A stretch of DNA of 49,357 nt from Niveispirillum lacus (GTDB lineage: Bacteria > Pseudomonadota > Alphaproteobacteria > Azospirillales > Azospirillaceae), in NCBI RefSeq assembly GCF_002251795.1, contig NZ_NOXU01000012.1, positions 1-49,357 on the forward strand. The letters are read 5' to 3'. The notes under the pieces are model-generated. The model searched no databases. It was given only the letters and a program-made list of their open reading frames with translations, and was not told the origin of the DNA. Below are positions 16,646 to 26,622 of the stretch, in pieces (positions within the stretch are counted from its first letter, which is position 1; every line of letters starts with the position of its first letter). The translations under genes were made by a program, and so were the position numbers.

Positions 16646-19600
16646 TTAGCCCTCGGCTTCGCCACCGCCGGCCGACCATTCCTTGATCCGGGCCAGGTGG
16701 GCATAGTCGGTATATTTTGGCGCCCAGGCGGGGCGTGGTTGGCTGTGATAGGCCGTGTCAGGGTCGTCGAACTGACGGATCAAGTATTCCAGCCCTTCCT
16801 GCGCCTCGGCGGCCAAAGACGCCGGATCTTCTTTCAGGGCCTGGATGCTACCGGCCGGGTCGCCACCCGATAGGCGCCAATATTCCAGACTGTCCACTGC
16901 CGCCGCCTTCACATGCTCGAACCCACCCCGGCTTGCGATCAGGGCCTCCAACGGTAATTGTGGCGCCTTACCCAACCGCACATCCTTGTCGCTCGGCGGA
17001 GTGCCTGTTTTATAGTCAATCAGCACCAGACCCCCCGTGGGTGTACGGTCGATGCGGTCGGCCTTGGCCGACAGAATGAAATCGCCGCCAGGGCCAGACA
17101 GGGTGATGCGGCCTGCCACCTCGGTGGCCAGCGGCTTGATGGTGCGCCGCCGCTCCGTCTCCTGCGCCACAAACCATGCCGCAACCTTCTCAAAGCGCGG
17201 CCACCAGAAGGCGGCGACGCCGGGCTGATCCATCAGATCCCCAAAAGCCCCACGCCCGATGGCGATCAGTTCGCCCAACGGATCGGCGGGCAAAGTATCG
17301 GGATAACGCTGCACAAACAGGTCCAGCGCCTTGTGGATGATCTCGCCGCGTTCCGCCGCACCGGGATCGGCATCAATCGGGTCCAGGGCAGATAGTTTCA
17401 GCACCTCTCCCGCATAGATGGCATAGGGATCACGCATCCAGGTTTCGATCTTGGTCACCGACAATCGACGGGGACGGGCTGAAACCGGTGGCTTCGGGGC
17501 CGGCGCCGGACAGGGCCGGACCAGGGCGGGACGGTCCAGCGCCTGCCACAGGCCGCGCCAATAATCGCCATCCGCCTCGATCCGTCCGCGCAGGCCAGCC
17601 TTGTCCAGCACCGTATCCAGCCGCAGCAGCCAGCGCGATGGCACCGTGGGGGTGCCCTCCACCCGTTCTGACCGGGTCAGGTAGAGTGTCCTCGCCCCGC
17701 AAGCGGTGGCGAAATCATGGGCCGCCTGCCCGACCATCCGTTCCGGGGCTGGCAAGCCGAAATCCCGCCGCATAGGGCGCGACATCCAAGGATCGGGCGG
17801 TGGGGCGGGAGGCCAGGTCCCCTCGTTCAATCCCGCCAGCACCATGACGTCGAACTGCTGTAGCCGGGCCTCCATGAGACCCAGCACATGCAGGCGCGGG
17901 TGCAGGCCAAATGCGGACCGCACGGCCTTGCCGGCGATCAGCACTTCCATCAAACCCGCATAATCCTTGCCGCCCAGCGGCGGATAGCCCTGGGCCGCGT
18001 CGCGCAGTTCATCAATGAAGGCAGCGGCCGCCTCCCCATCCTTGTCGCGCCACAGCCGGTCTGATCCCGCCTCTCCCTCCAGGGCCGCCAGGGCCTCTGC
18101 CGCCGCCACATGCAGGCGCAACCAGTCCGACAGGGATCGTTCCGCCCCATCCGCAACGGCATTGGCAAGGGTGCCCATCGCCGCCTCCAACCGGTCCACC
18201 AGGGTCAGAAGATCGTCGCGGATGGCGGGGTTGCTGATGCGGCGGCGTTTGTCGGCGGCATCCGATGCCATGAAACGAATGGCCTGTCGTAACCCTTCCA
18301 GTCCGGCGGGCGGGCGGGGCCCGCGCAGGATGGCGGTTTCCAACAGGCGGGCTTGTCGGCGCAACTGCCCCGCCGGCCAACCGGCCCCAGCCATCGGGTG
18401 TTTCAGCAGCGACAGAAGCGGGATGGGCGCGCCCTGCACTGCCGTATCCATGATCAGGCGCAGGTAGGACCCGACCGGTGTCTGGGCCAGGGGGCGGCCG
18501 GCACTGTCATCCACCCGGATGTCCCAGCGGCGCAGTTCGGTGGCGACCCGCCGGGCCAGATTGCGGTCCGGCGTGACCAGGGCCGCCGTCTGCCCTGGTG
18601 TTTCCAGTGCCTGCCGCAGGATCAGGGCAATGATGCCCGCTTCTTCCTGCGGTGTCGTGGCATCGATGCGCGACAGGCCGGACAGGGCCGATGGGTCCAG
18701 GTCACCCAGGTCGCGCCACGCCTCTGTGGTAACGGCCGGTCGCAGCGCCTCGGCCATCAGGGCCGTGCGCGCCGGTGGGCAGGAGGGAACAACGCCGGCG
18801 GCCAGGGGCCAATCTGCCACTTGGTCGCGTGTCACCCCGATCCGGTCGATCAATTGTTTCAGGCCGAATTGCGGGTGGGCGTCGTCCAGCGCCGCCCAGG
18901 TCGCCTCGTCACAGGCCCGATCAAGGCCGGGCAGCACCACCGAACCGGTGGGTAACCGTGCGATCGTGCCCAGCAGTTCCGCCGTAGCGGGAATGGACCC
19001 GGTGGAGCCAGCGGCAATGATGGGGTGCGGCGGTGGTGCCGCCCGCAGCGCCGCCGCATAGGCCAGCAGACGGTTATTGCGTTCCTGCGCCGGGTCTACC
19101 GCGCCTTCGATGGCCAGGATTGAGGGCCATTGATCAACGATGATCGACAGAAAGGACAGCGTCACCTGCCAATGTTCGGCATAATCATCCGGGACCAGGG
19201 CGTGCAGCCGGTCGAATCCCACCATTTCCGTCTGCGTCTGATCCAACAGCTTGGCCAGTTCCCGCGCCAGCCGCGCCGCCTGGGCCTTTGTCTTGGCGAA
19301 CCGGTCACCGGCCGCCGCGATGGCGCGCGCCAAAAGCAATTGCCGACGCAAGGGGGATATAGCGGGCGGCAGGTCCAAGCCGCCGGCCTTGCCCGTCACC
19401 CCATCCATCATCAGCGATATCTCATCCCCGTCCACATCGCCCAAAGGGGCCATGCGGGGCAGCAGGATCGGGCGGCCGTCCGACAGACGCAAAAATGCTT
19501 CCCGCAGGGAGCGTACAGCCCGCGCGGTGGGTAGCAGCACCGTGAACCGGTTGAGCGCCAGCGGATCCCCGCCCGCCTGCGCCCACAGGCCCGCCGCCAG

Positions 19601-19675
19601 GGCGTCCACAAAGGGCAGGTTGGGGGCCAGCGTGAAAACACTGGCCGGAGGGGACACGCCAGCCGGGTCCATCAT
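16646..19675 (-). CDS. addB: Double-strand break repair protein AddB (alphaproteobacterial type)
   Basis: A 1009-residue subunit of the AddAB helicase-nuclease, which processes broken DNA ends for recombination. The N-terminal part is the inactive helicase-like region (TVLLPTARAVRSLREAF in place of a Walker A). The C-terminal third carries the RecB-type nuclease: RRLSVTKIETWMRDPYAIYA, KADRIDRT, and GLVLIDYKTG with the Asp and Lys of a PD-(D/E)xK site. No cysteines are visible in that domain, so the iron-sulfur cluster of Bacillus AddB is absent. It overlaps murU as TGATG. addA, normally next, is not in the window. Confidence 0.9.
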   Translation of the reverse strand: MMDPAGVSPPASVFTLAPNLPFVDALAAGLWAQAGGDPLALNRFTVLLPTARAVRSLREAFLRLSDGRPILLPRMAPLGDVDGDEISLMMDGVTGKAGGLDLPPAISPLRRQLLLARAIAAAGDRFAKTKAQAARLARELAKLLDQTQTEMVGFDRLHALVPDDYAEHWQVTLSFLSIIVDQWPSILAIEGAVDPAQERNNRLLAYAAALRAAPPPHPIIAAGSTGSIPATAELLGTIARLPTGSVVLPGLDRACDEATWAALDDAHPQFGLKQLIDRIGVTRDQVADWPLAAGVVPSCPPARTALMAEALRPAVTTEAWRDLGDLDPSALSGLSRIDATTPQEEAGIIALILRQALETPGQTAALVTPDRNLARRVATELRRWDIRVDDSAGRPLAQTPVGSYLRLIMDTAVQGAPIPLLSLLKHPMAGAGWPAGQLRRQARLLETAILRGPRPPAGLEGLRQAIRFMASDAADKRRRISNPAIRDDLLTLVDRLEAAMGTLANAVADGAERSLSDWLRLHVAAAEALAALEGEAGSDRLWRDKDGEAAAAFIDELRDAAQGYPPLGGKDYAGLMEVLIAGKAVRSAFGLHPRLHVLGLMEARLQQFDVMVLAGLNEGTWPPAPPPDPWMSRPMRRDFGLPAPERMVGQAAHDFATACGARTLYLTRSERVEGTPTVPSRWLLRLDTVLDKAGLRGRIEADGDYWRGLWQALDRPALVRPCPAPAPKPPVSARPRRLSVTKIETWMRDPYAIYAGEVLKLSALDPIDADPGAAERGEIIHKALDLFVQRYPDTLPADPLGELIAIGRGAFGDLMDQPGVAAFWWPRFEKVAAWFVAQETERRRTIKPLATEVAGRITLSGPGGDFILSAKADRIDRTPTGGLVLIDYKTGTPPSDKDVRLGKAPQLPLEALIASRGGFEHVKAAAVDSLEYWRLSGGDPAGSIQALKEDPASLAAEAQEGLEYLIRQFDDPDTAYHSQPRPAWAPKYTDYAHLARIKEWSAGGGEAEG

Positions 19676-20415
19676 CAGGGCACAACCTCGCGGCTGGCCG
19701 GGGCGGCCAGATGCGTATCGACCAGCGGGATCGCCGCCGGTGTGCCGACATGGTACCAGTTGCCTTCATGCCGCACGCCGAACAGCCGGCCCGCCGCCTC
19801 GGCCCGCTGCCAGAGCAGCAGGTTGGAAAAGGCACCTTCGGGCGTATCGGTGAACTGGGCTGCCGTCATGATCGACACGCCGGCCATGACGAAGGGGGCG
19901 ACCTCCAGATCGGGACGATGGGTCAGACGACCATCCGGGTCCATCTGATAATCCCCCCGCCCGTCATAGCCGATGGCAAACGGGGTGGGCGTGACCAGCA
20001 GCAGACTATCCATCACGGCCGGGTTCCAGCTATCGGCGAGCCGCTTCAATGCCGGGACCGGCCCGTCCAGCCAGACAATGTCCGCATTGACCACAAAAAA
20101 CGGATCATCGCCCAGCAGCGGCAACGCGTGCTTCACGCCGCCGCCCGTCTCCAAGGGCACATCCTCACGTGACAGGGTCAGTTTCAGATGGCGGCGCGGA
20201 TTGGCATCCAGGTGCGCAGCGATCTTTTCGGCCAGCCAATGGGCATTCACCACTGCTTCTTCCACGCCGACAGCTTCCAGCCGATCCAGCGCATGGTCCA
20301 GCATGGTCCGGCCACCGACGGTCACCAATGGCTTGGGCATCTCCAATGTCACCGGGCGCATCCGCAGGCCAAGGCCCGCCGCCAGCACCATCGCCCGCTT
20401 GGGCATGAAGGACAT
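19675..20415 (-). CDS. murU: Nucleotidyltransferase, probable N-acetylmuramate-1-phosphate uridylyltransferase
   Basis: A 246-residue sugar-1-phosphate nucleotidyltransferase with the signature MVLAAGLGLRMRPVTLEMPK followed by PLVTVGGRTMLDHALDRL. MurU makes UDP-MurNAc from MurNAc-1-P in the cell-wall recycling route that bypasses de novo synthesis. The assignment rests on its place directly after the AmgK-type kinase, the standard amgK-murU pair. The ATG at 20415 is preceded by AGGAG 7 bases upstream; a GTG one codon earlier is possible. Confidence 0.85.
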   Translation of the reverse strand: MSFMPKRAMVLAAGLGLRMRPVTLEMPKPLVTVGGRTMLDHALDRLEAVGVEEAVVNAHWLAEKIAAHLDANPRRHLKLTLSREDVPLETGGGVKHALPLLGDDPFFVVNADIVWLDGPVPALKRLADSWNPAVMDSLLLVTPTPFAIGYDGRGDYQMDPDGRLTHRPDLEVAPFVMAGVSIMTAAQFTDTPEGAFSNLLLWQRAEAAGRLFGVRHEGNWYHVGTPAAIPLVDTHLAAPASREVVP

Positions 20416-20432
20416 CACACTACTCCTGTTAA

Positions 20433-21446
20433 TTACTGACCCAGAATATGCGGCACGGCGCCGTCGGGGGGCAAATGTTGATCCGTGAAACTTTGTATTG
20501 GGGACAACAACGGGTGGGCGATAGCCCGCCGGAACTGGCCCCAGACGCGGGACAGGAACGCCAACTGCCGGGCTTTGCCCCCGCCCGCCGCCAGTTGCGC
20601 CACACGTCCCAGGATGCGGGCATGCCGCATCGCGCCCATCACCGCGTAACTGGCCAGGAAGGCCCCCTGGGACAGGCCGGGCATGGCCGACAAGTACCGG
20701 TCGATCATCGCCGACTGGATCTCATCCGGCACGTCGCGTCGCGCATCCTGAAGCAGCGACAGCAGGTCGTAACTGATCGGCCCAATGCCCCCATCCTGAA
20801 CATCCAGCAAACCGCATGCCCGCACACCCGCCCGGTCACGCAGCGCCATCAGGTTGCCCGGATGATAGTCGCGCAGCAACAGGCTGTCCGGCACGATACC
20901 CAGCACCTGGGTCAGAACCATCGTCCAGGCATCATCCAGCGCCCGCCGTCCTGCGGGGCTCAGGGGGGTCGCCGCCGCATCCAGATAGGCATCGCCGAAC
21001 AATGCCACCTGTTGGGTGAACAGGGTCAGGTCATAACGTTGGATATCCGGGGCAGTGCCGGGATCAAAGCGTTTGTGCAGATGCGACAGGACATCGGTCG
21101 CCCTGCAATAGAGCGGCCAGGGATCATCTCCCCGATCCAGCAGCAAGGCAAAACTGTCATCGCCAAAATCTTCCAACAGCAACAAGCCCTGGCCTTGATC
21201 TTCCGCGAAGATCAGCGGCGCCGAGAGGTCCATGGCGCGCAGCAGGCCGCACAGGCGAACAAAGGGCGGTACCTGCCCGGCCCCGTCACCCGCTGCATCC
21301 ATCAAGATGGCCTTTGCTCCATCGGGCCGGGTCAGCCGCTCGTAGCGTCGTGTGGACCAGTCAGCCCCCATCGGCGCGCGCGCTGCATCGGCCCAGCCGG
21401 CTCTGGCCAGGAAGCAGATAATCACATTCTCGCGCATCACCCTCAT
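20433..21446 (-). CDS. amgK: N-acetylmuramate/N-acetylglucosamine anomeric kinase (AmgK-type aminoglycoside phosphotransferase fold)
   Basis: A 337-residue APH-fold kinase. Visible features are the nucleotide-binding start (GADWSTRRYERLTRPDG), LLLLEDFGDDSFA, the catalytic loop SLLLRDYHPGNLM and the metal-binding LLDVQDGGIGPISYDLLSLL. AmgK phosphorylates MurNAc and GlcNAc at C1 for wall recycling. Its start overlaps the tsaE stop as ATGA, and murU follows by 17 bases, so the set is one operon. Confidence 0.85.
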   Translation of the reverse strand: MRVMRENVIICFLARAGWADAARAPMGADWSTRRYERLTRPDGAKAILMDAAGDGAGQVPPFVRLCGLLRAMDLSAPLIFAEDQGQGLLLLEDFGDDSFALLLDRGDDPWPLYCRATDVLSHLHKRFDPGTAPDIQRYDLTLFTQQVALFGDAYLDAAATPLSPAGRRALDDAWTMVLTQVLGIVPDSLLLRDYHPGNLMALRDRAGVRACGLLDVQDGGIGPISYDLLSLLQDARRDVPDEIQSAMIDRYLSAMPGLSQGAFLASYAVMGAMRHARILGRVAQLAAGGGKARQLAFLSRVWGQFRRAIAHPLLSPIQSFTDQHLPPDGAVPHILGQ

Positions 21447-21895
21447 ATCCCCGCCACGCGTTTTTCCCAGGCGCCATGGCCGGTGATGACCACCCGGCGT
21501 GCCGTCGGCCCGTCAAGGGTCAGTTGCACATCCAGCCGGTCGCGCGGCAACAGCGGACCCAGCCGTTCCGGCCATTCGACCAGGGCGCAGGCCTCGCGTG
21601 CCTCCTCCCACCCCAGTTCCACCACCTCTCCCGGATCGGTCAGACGGTACAGGTCGAAATGCCAGAGGGGGGGGGTCAGATGTTCATAGGTCTGGACCAG
21701 GGTAAAGGTTGGGCTTGGCACCTCTTCCGCCTCGTCACCCGCCAGATACCGGATCAGAAAACGCGCCAGCGCCGTCTTGCCGGCACCGAGGTCCCCGCGC
21801 AGGGTCACCACATCGCCGCCCCGAAGATGCGGCGCCAGCCGGGCCGCCAGCGCTTTGGTGGCGGATTCATCAGCAAGGGATAGGGTCAGGGTCAT
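21443..21895 (-). CDS. tsaE: tRNA threonylcarbamoyladenosine biosynthesis ATPase TsaE
   Basis: A 150-residue P-loop protein needed, with TsaB and TsaD, for t6A at position 37 of ANN-decoding tRNAs. The Walker A is GDLGAGKTAL, followed by the family segments VPSPTFTLVQTYE, HFDLYRL and the late VEWPERLG. Length is normal. It is the first gene seen in the tsaE-amgK-murU-addB operon. The 163 bases to the divergent reductase start contain its promoter region with no clear motif. Confidence 0.93.
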   Translation of the reverse strand: MTLTLSLADESATKALAARLAPHLRGGDVVTLRGDLGAGKTALARFLIRYLAGDEAEEVPSPTFTLVQTYEHLTPPLWHFDLYRLTDPGEVVELGWEEAREACALVEWPERLGPLLPRDRLDVQLTLDGPTARRVVITGHGAWEKRVAGI

Positions 21896-22058
21896 TCAGC
21901 TTGGCTTTCCACGGTCATATGGACAGACTCCGATAAAAGCCCCTCACACCGCAAGGGGCGACGCAATCCCGCATCCCCGCTTCCACACTTGCCATCGCGC
22001 CTGAAACGCGGCACCAAACCCGCTTGAATTGATGTCCGCCCGTTGGGGAGCGCTGTCC

Positions 22059-23078
22059 ATGTCCACCGAAACCCTCCATTCCACTGATGTCGTCATCATC
22101 GGCGCCGGGCCTGTGGGCCTGTTCGCCGTGTTTGAGTGCGGCATGCTGAAACTGCGCACCCATGTGGTGGATGCGCTGGACATGGTGGGTGGGCAGTGCG
22201 CGGCGCTGTATCCGGAAAAGCCGATCTATGACATTCCGGCGCACCCGGCCATCGACGGCGCCGACCTGATCGACCGGCTGGCCGAACAGGCGGCTCCCTT
22301 CAACCCCACCTATCACCTGGGCCAGCAGGTCACCACCCTGACCCGCATCGACGGCGGCTGGCGCGTGGGTACCGACAAGGGCACCCAGATCGACGCCAAG
22401 GCCGTGATCATCGCTGCCGGTGTCGGCGCCTTTGGTCCCAATAAGCCGCCGCTGGCTGGGCTTGAGCGCTATGAGGGGACGGGTGTTTTCTATCTGGTGA
22501 AACGGCGCCAGGATTTCGCCGGCAAGCGGATCGTCATTGCCGGGGGCGGCGACAGTGCTGTTGACTGGGCCAATTCCCTGTCAGAAGTTGCCGCCCATGT
22601 CATGGTGGTCCATCGTCGCCCGAAATTCCGCGCAGCACCCGAAAGCGTGTCCCGTCTGGAGGCGCTGGTGAAGGAAGGCAAGGTCGAAATGGTGGTGCCC
22701 TATCAGCTTTCCGGCCTGGAAGGGGCCGATGGCACGCTGACGGGCGTGCGCGTCGCCGACCTGGATGATCAGGAAAAGGTGCTGGAAGCCGATGTACTGC
22801 TGCCCTTCTTCGGCTTGGCCATGAATCTCGGGCCCATCGCTGATTGGGGCCTGGACATGGAAAAAGGCCATATCCTGGCTGACCAGCGGACCCTGGCCAC
22901 TTCCGCCCCCGGCATCTACGCCATCGGCGATATCGCCCATTATCCGGGCAAACTGAAGCTGATCCTGTGCGGGTTCAGTGAGGCGGCCATGGCAGCCCAT
23001 GCCGTACATGCGCTGATCCATCCCGATCAGCCCATGCATTTTGAATATTCAACCACAAAGGGTGTGCCGGGCGCCTGA
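22059..23078 (+). CDS. Ferredoxin/flavodoxin-NADP reductase, thioredoxin-reductase-like type
   Basis: A 339-residue FAD/NADPH enzyme passing electrons between NADPH and ferredoxin. The FAD motif VIIGAGPVGLFAVFECG is near the start; MVGGQCAALYPEKPIYDIP is typical of this group. The NADPH domain has VIAGGGDSAVDWANSL, and where thioredoxin reductase carries CxxC there is none. ATGDIAHYPGK-like AIGDIAHYPGKLKLI completes the FAD site. The frame extends to a TTG at 22029, but GGGGAG precedes this ATG and the length fits the family. Monocistronic. Confidence 0.9.
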   Translation: MSTETLHSTDVVIIGAGPVGLFAVFECGMLKLRTHVVDALDMVGGQCAALYPEKPIYDIPAHPAIDGADLIDRLAEQAAPFNPTYHLGQQVTTLTRIDGGWRVGTDKGTQIDAKAVIIAAGVGAFGPNKPPLAGLERYEGTGVFYLVKRRQDFAGKRIVIAGGGDSAVDWANSLSEVAAHVMVVHRRPKFRAAPESVSRLEALVKEGKVEMVVPYQLSGLEGADGTLTGVRVADLDDQEKVLEADVLLPFFGLAMNLGPIADWGLDMEKGHILADQRTLATSAPGIYAIGDIAHYPGKLKLILCGFSEAAMAAHAVHALIHPDQPMHFEYSTTKGVPGA

Positions 23079-23130
23079 AGCATGCCGCCGGTGTGGCAAG
23101 GGCGGCGGACGCGGGGCTGGTCACTGCGCG

Positions 23131-23155
23131 AACCAGCCTGCCCTGCAGGCTGGTT
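23131..23155. terminator. 10-bp perfect hairpin between convergent genes
   Basis: AACCAGCCTG, loop CCCTG, CAGGCTGGTT. It lies in the 88-base gap between the reductase stop and the stop of the opposing hydroxylase. No U tract. Confidence 0.6.
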
Positions 23156-23166
23156 GCGGCCGGGCT

Positions 23167-24405
23167 TTACAAAGCTTCGCCACGCACCAGACGCGGCAAC
23201 TCGCCAACAATGCCCATGGCATGCTGCATGAAGAACTGCTTGGCGGGTTTCAGGGGCGCCACGTTGTTGAGCGCCGCCATCCCAAGTCGCCGGGCGTGGC
23301 CCAGTGGCTTGATATCGTTGCTGAACAGCCGGACCAGCACATCGGTGGTGGCCAGCAGGGTGACAGTGTCCGTGCGCCGCCAGCGCTGATAACGCTCCAG
23401 CACATCAGCCGCGCCGGGGTCAAGACCGACACGAAGGGCATCCACCACCACTTCGGCCAGTGCGGCCAGATCGCGGATACCGACATTCAGCCCCTGACCG
23501 GCGATCGGGTGCATGCCATGGGCGCTTTCACTGACCAGGGCGAGGCGCGTATCGACATAGCGTTCGGCATGGGAAAGGCCGAGCGGCCAGGACCAACGCC
23601 CGGCTACCGGCGTGATCCGGCCCAGCCAGTCACCCACCCGCAATTGCAACTCCTGCTGGAACCGCTCCTCCGGCAGGCCCATGTAGAAATCGACCATGCT
23701 GGACGGTTCGGTCCAGACGATGCTGGTATGATGGCCACCGGCCAGCGGCAGCATGGCAAACGGACCAGCGGGTAAGAACTGCTCCACCGCCACACCGCCA
23801 TGGGGCCCTTCATGCCGGACAGTGCAGACAATGGCATGCTGCTTGTAGGACCAGCCGATCTGCTTGATGCCCGCATGCTCCCGGCAGAAACTCTTCTTGC
23901 CGTCGGCCCCCACCACCAGCCGCCCGGCGACTGTGCGCCCATCGGACAGGGTGACACGAACACCGGCGGCATCGCGCACCATGCCGGTCACCATCGTCGC
24001 CGTCAGATGCGTGACCGACGGCAATTGTGCCAGCCGGCGGTGCAGCGCATGGCGCAGCACGCGGTTTTCGATGATCCAGCCAAAGGGACGATCACCCACT
24101 TCCCGATGGTCATAATGCAGGAATAACGGCGAGGACTGGTCAGTGACACGAATATCGAGCATCGGCCCGACATTGCCGTCCAGATGCTCCCAGATACCAG
24201 CCCCCATCAGCACCGTCCCGGCCCCATAAGCGATGGCGGTGGTACGGCCGTCAAAATCGGGCAGCAGCGTGACGTCGGCCGGCTCCCGATCAATGACCAG
24301 GGTGGTGACCCCGGCGGTCCCCAATGCGCAGGCCAGGGTCAGGCCGGACAGGCCCCCGCCCACAATGATGACATCGGCCTGGTGATCGGCATTCTGCACG
24401 GACAT
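23167..24405 (-). CDS. FAD-dependent ubiquinone biosynthesis hydroxylase (UbiH/UbiF/UbiL family)
   Basis: A 412-residue flavin monooxygenase expected to hydroxylate the ring of a ubiquinone precursor. The FAD motif GGGLSGLTLACALGTAG lies at residues 16-32, a DG-type motif at RLVVGADGKKS, and the C-terminal FAD/ribityl segment reads LVSESAHGMHPIAGQGLNVG. In most relatives this segment begins GDAAH; here the Gly-Asp pair is Ser-Glu. Which ring carbon it attacks cannot be told; alphaproteobacteria use varied UbiH/UbiL/UbiM sets. No other ubi genes are next to it. Confidence 0.82.
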   Translation of the reverse strand: MSVQNADHQADVIIVGGGLSGLTLACALGTAGVTTLVIDREPADVTLLPDFDGRTTAIAYGAGTVLMGAGIWEHLDGNVGPMLDIRVTDQSSPLFLHYDHREVGDRPFGWIIENRVLRHALHRRLAQLPSVTHLTATMVTGMVRDAAGVRVTLSDGRTVAGRLVVGADGKKSFCREHAGIKQIGWSYKQHAIVCTVRHEGPHGGVAVEQFLPAGPFAMLPLAGGHHTSIVWTEPSSMVDFYMGLPEERFQQELQLRVGDWLGRITPVAGRWSWPLGLSHAERYVDTRLALVSESAHGMHPIAGQGLNVGIRDLAALAEVVVDALRVGLDPGAADVLERYQRWRRTDTVTLLATTDVLVRLFSNDIKPLGHARRLGMAALNNVAPLKPAKQFFMQHAMGIVGELPRLVRGEAL

Positions 24406-24601
24406 GATGCGTTTTTCCGGGATTTGGCTGTTCTTTTGGGCGCTGGTCAGCTTGTCGTAAGCCCTGTCGCCTGTCCAGACGGCGTGGCGTCGCAGTCTTT
24501 GCTCAATTTTTAATCAACATCTGCTCATGTGCGCGCCGGTTCTCAACCATGGACCCGCGGCACCCACAGCTTTTCGCGCCAAACCCCATGGAAATGGCGC
24601 A

Positions 24602-24616
24602 CGGCACGGTTCTTGT
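24602..24616 (+). promoter_or_regulatory. Sigma-54-type promoter (-24/-12) upstream of glnZ
   Basis: CGGCACG-GTTC-TTGT matches the consensus TGGCACG-N4-TTGC except at the first and last bases, with the correct GG to TTG spacing. It ends 90 bases before the glnZ ATG. In the 300-base gap between the hydroxylase and glnZ no clear NtrC site was found by eye. Confidence 0.6.
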
Positions 24617-24618
24617 AA

Positions 24619-25044
<426 letters not shown>

Positions 25045-25078
25045 GCACCCCACATTTCACAGCTTTCATCGACCGGAA

Positions 25079-25110
25079 AACCTGTTCGCGGAACCTTCTG
25101 CGAACAGGTT
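25079..25110 (+). terminator. 11-bp perfect hairpin after glnZ
   Basis: AACCTGTTCGC, 10-base loop, GCGAACAGGTT, starting 35 bases past the glnZ stop. No clear U tract follows. It probably ends the glnZ transcript. Confidence 0.6.
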
Positions 25111-25185
25111 GTCCTGATTCGTTCACGAAAATATTTGTGATTCGGATCAAGCGTTTACGAGAGTTTTCAACGTTTTTCTCAAGAC

Positions 25186-25194
25186 TTATCCACA
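25186..25194 (+). other. Single perfect DnaA box
   Basis: TTATCCACA, the strong DnaA consensus, in a short AT-richer stretch between glnZ and the aminotransferase. A lone box; no cluster that would mark an origin was found around it. Confidence 0.35.
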
Positions 25195-25334
25195 AGCCCT
25201 TGTAACAGGTGGATTCTTAGGCTCGGACGCCCCCGAATGGGCGGCTTGTGCGGGCCACGGGTGGCGGCTACACTTCGCGAAAGGCCGCCGCCCTGTCGTG
25301 CGGCATGACCATGATTTTGCCAGCCGCAAGGGCC

Positions 25335-26585
25335 ATGATGTTCAACGCCGCCCCCGCCGATCAGGCGCCCTGCCACAGTGATCGGCTGACCAGCCTGTCC
25401 GAATACCCGTTTCCCCGGCTGCACGCGCTGCTGGCCGATGTCACGCCACGGGCCAATGTGGTGCCTGGCATCCTGACCATCGGGGAACCGCAGAATAACC
25501 CGCCCACCTTGTTGACGCAGACGCTGGCTGCCGCTGCGCCATCCGCCTGGGCCAAGTATCCGCCCACAGCCGGTACCGCGGAATTTCGCGCGGCGGTCGG
25601 TGGCTGGCTGTCGCGTCGCTTCTCCCTGCCCGCTGATTTCATTGATGCGGACCGCACAATCCTGCCGGTCTGCGGCACGCGGGAGGCTTTGTATCAACTG
25701 GCGCAGTTGGTGGTACCGGAAACCAAAGCCGGGCAAAAGCCCGTGGTCCTGATCCCCAACCCGTTCTACGCGGTCTATCAGGGGGCCGCCGTGATGGCCG
25801 GGGCGGAGCCTGTCTTCCTGGATGGCACCAAAGAGACGGGATACCTACCTGATCTGGATGCCGTACCCGAGGAGATCTGGGCGCGCACGGCCCTGTTCTA
25901 TCTCTGCACCCCCGCCAATCCACAGGGTGCGGTGGCCAGCCTGGACTATCTGAAACGCGCCCTGACCCTGGCACGGCGGCACGGATTCACCGTGGCTTTC
26001 GATGAGTGCTATGGCGAACTGTGGCACAATGGCGTGCCGGCAGGCGGGCTGGACGCGGCCCGCGAACTGGGAGGGGATCGCCCATTATCGAACCTGCTCA
26101 GTTTCCATTCGCTGTCGAAACGATCTAGCGCAGCCGGTCTTCGTTCCGGGTTCGTTGTTGGTGATCCCGCCCTGATCGCCGGCTTCACCCGTCTGCGGGC
26201 CTATTCGCTGGCCGGCATGCCGCTGCCGGTATTGGCAGCGTCGGCGCTGCTGTGGGCCGATGATGCGCATGTGGCGATCAACCGCGCCTATTACCGCGCC
26301 AATGTCGACGCGGCAGAAGCGGTACTGGCAGGAAAGCTGGGCTATTACCGACCTGACGCCGGCTTTTTCCTGTGGCTGGATGTCTCCCAGGTTGCGGAGA
26401 ATGGCGAAGAAGCCACCGTACGCCTATGGCGAGAGGGGGCGATCAAGGTGCTGCCCGGTGCCTATCTGACCCAACCACACATGGATGGCTTCAATCCGGG
26501 GGACCGCTATATCCGCGTCGCCTTGGTTCAGGATGCCGACAATGTTGCCCGGTCGATGGAACGGCTGGTCCGTATCCTGACCTGA
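25335..26585 (+). CDS. Class I/II PLP aminotransferase (DapC / aspartate aminotransferase-like)
   Basis: A 416-residue fold-type I aminotransferase. It shows the family blocks [57 protein letters not shown], and [12 protein letters not shown], with the PLP lysine in [18 protein letters not shown]. This resembles succinyldiaminopimelate aminotransferase DapC (lysine/cell-wall synthesis) or the aat product next to Azospirillum glnZ. The frame is open to 25248; this Met is chosen because family similarity starts shortly after and AAGGG precedes it. ftsK follows after 37 bases. Confidence 0.82.
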   Translation: MMFNAAPADQAPCHSDRLTSLSEYPFPRLHALLADVTPRANVVPGILTIGEPQNNPPTLLTQTLAAAAPSAWAKYPPTAGTAEFRAAVGGWLSRRFSLPADFIDADRTILPVCGTREALYQLAQLVVPETKAGQKPVVLIPNPFYAVYQGAAVMAGAEPVFLDGTKETGYLPDLDAVPEEIWARTALFYLCTPANPQGAVASLDYLKRALTLARRHGFTVAFDECYGELWHNGVPAGGLDAARELGGDRPLSNLLSFHSLSKRSSAAGLRSGFVVGDPALIAGFTRLRAYSLAGMPLPVLAASALLWADDAHVAINRAYYRANVDAAEAVLAGKLGYYRPDAGFFLWLDVSQVAENGEEATVRLWREGAIKVLPGAYLTQPHMDGFNPGDRYIRVALVQDADNVARSMERLVRILT

Positions 26586-26622
26586 TCAATCCCTGTTCAT
26601 TCCGCTACCGGACGAACCGCCA

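Noticed and set aside
22059-23078. Thioredoxin reductase
   Set aside because: The CxxC redox motif of the NADPH domain is missing and other motifs fit the ferredoxin-NADP reductase group.
25186-25194. Replication origin
   Set aside because: Only one DnaA box, no cluster, and no dnaA/dnaN, hemE or parAB genes around it.
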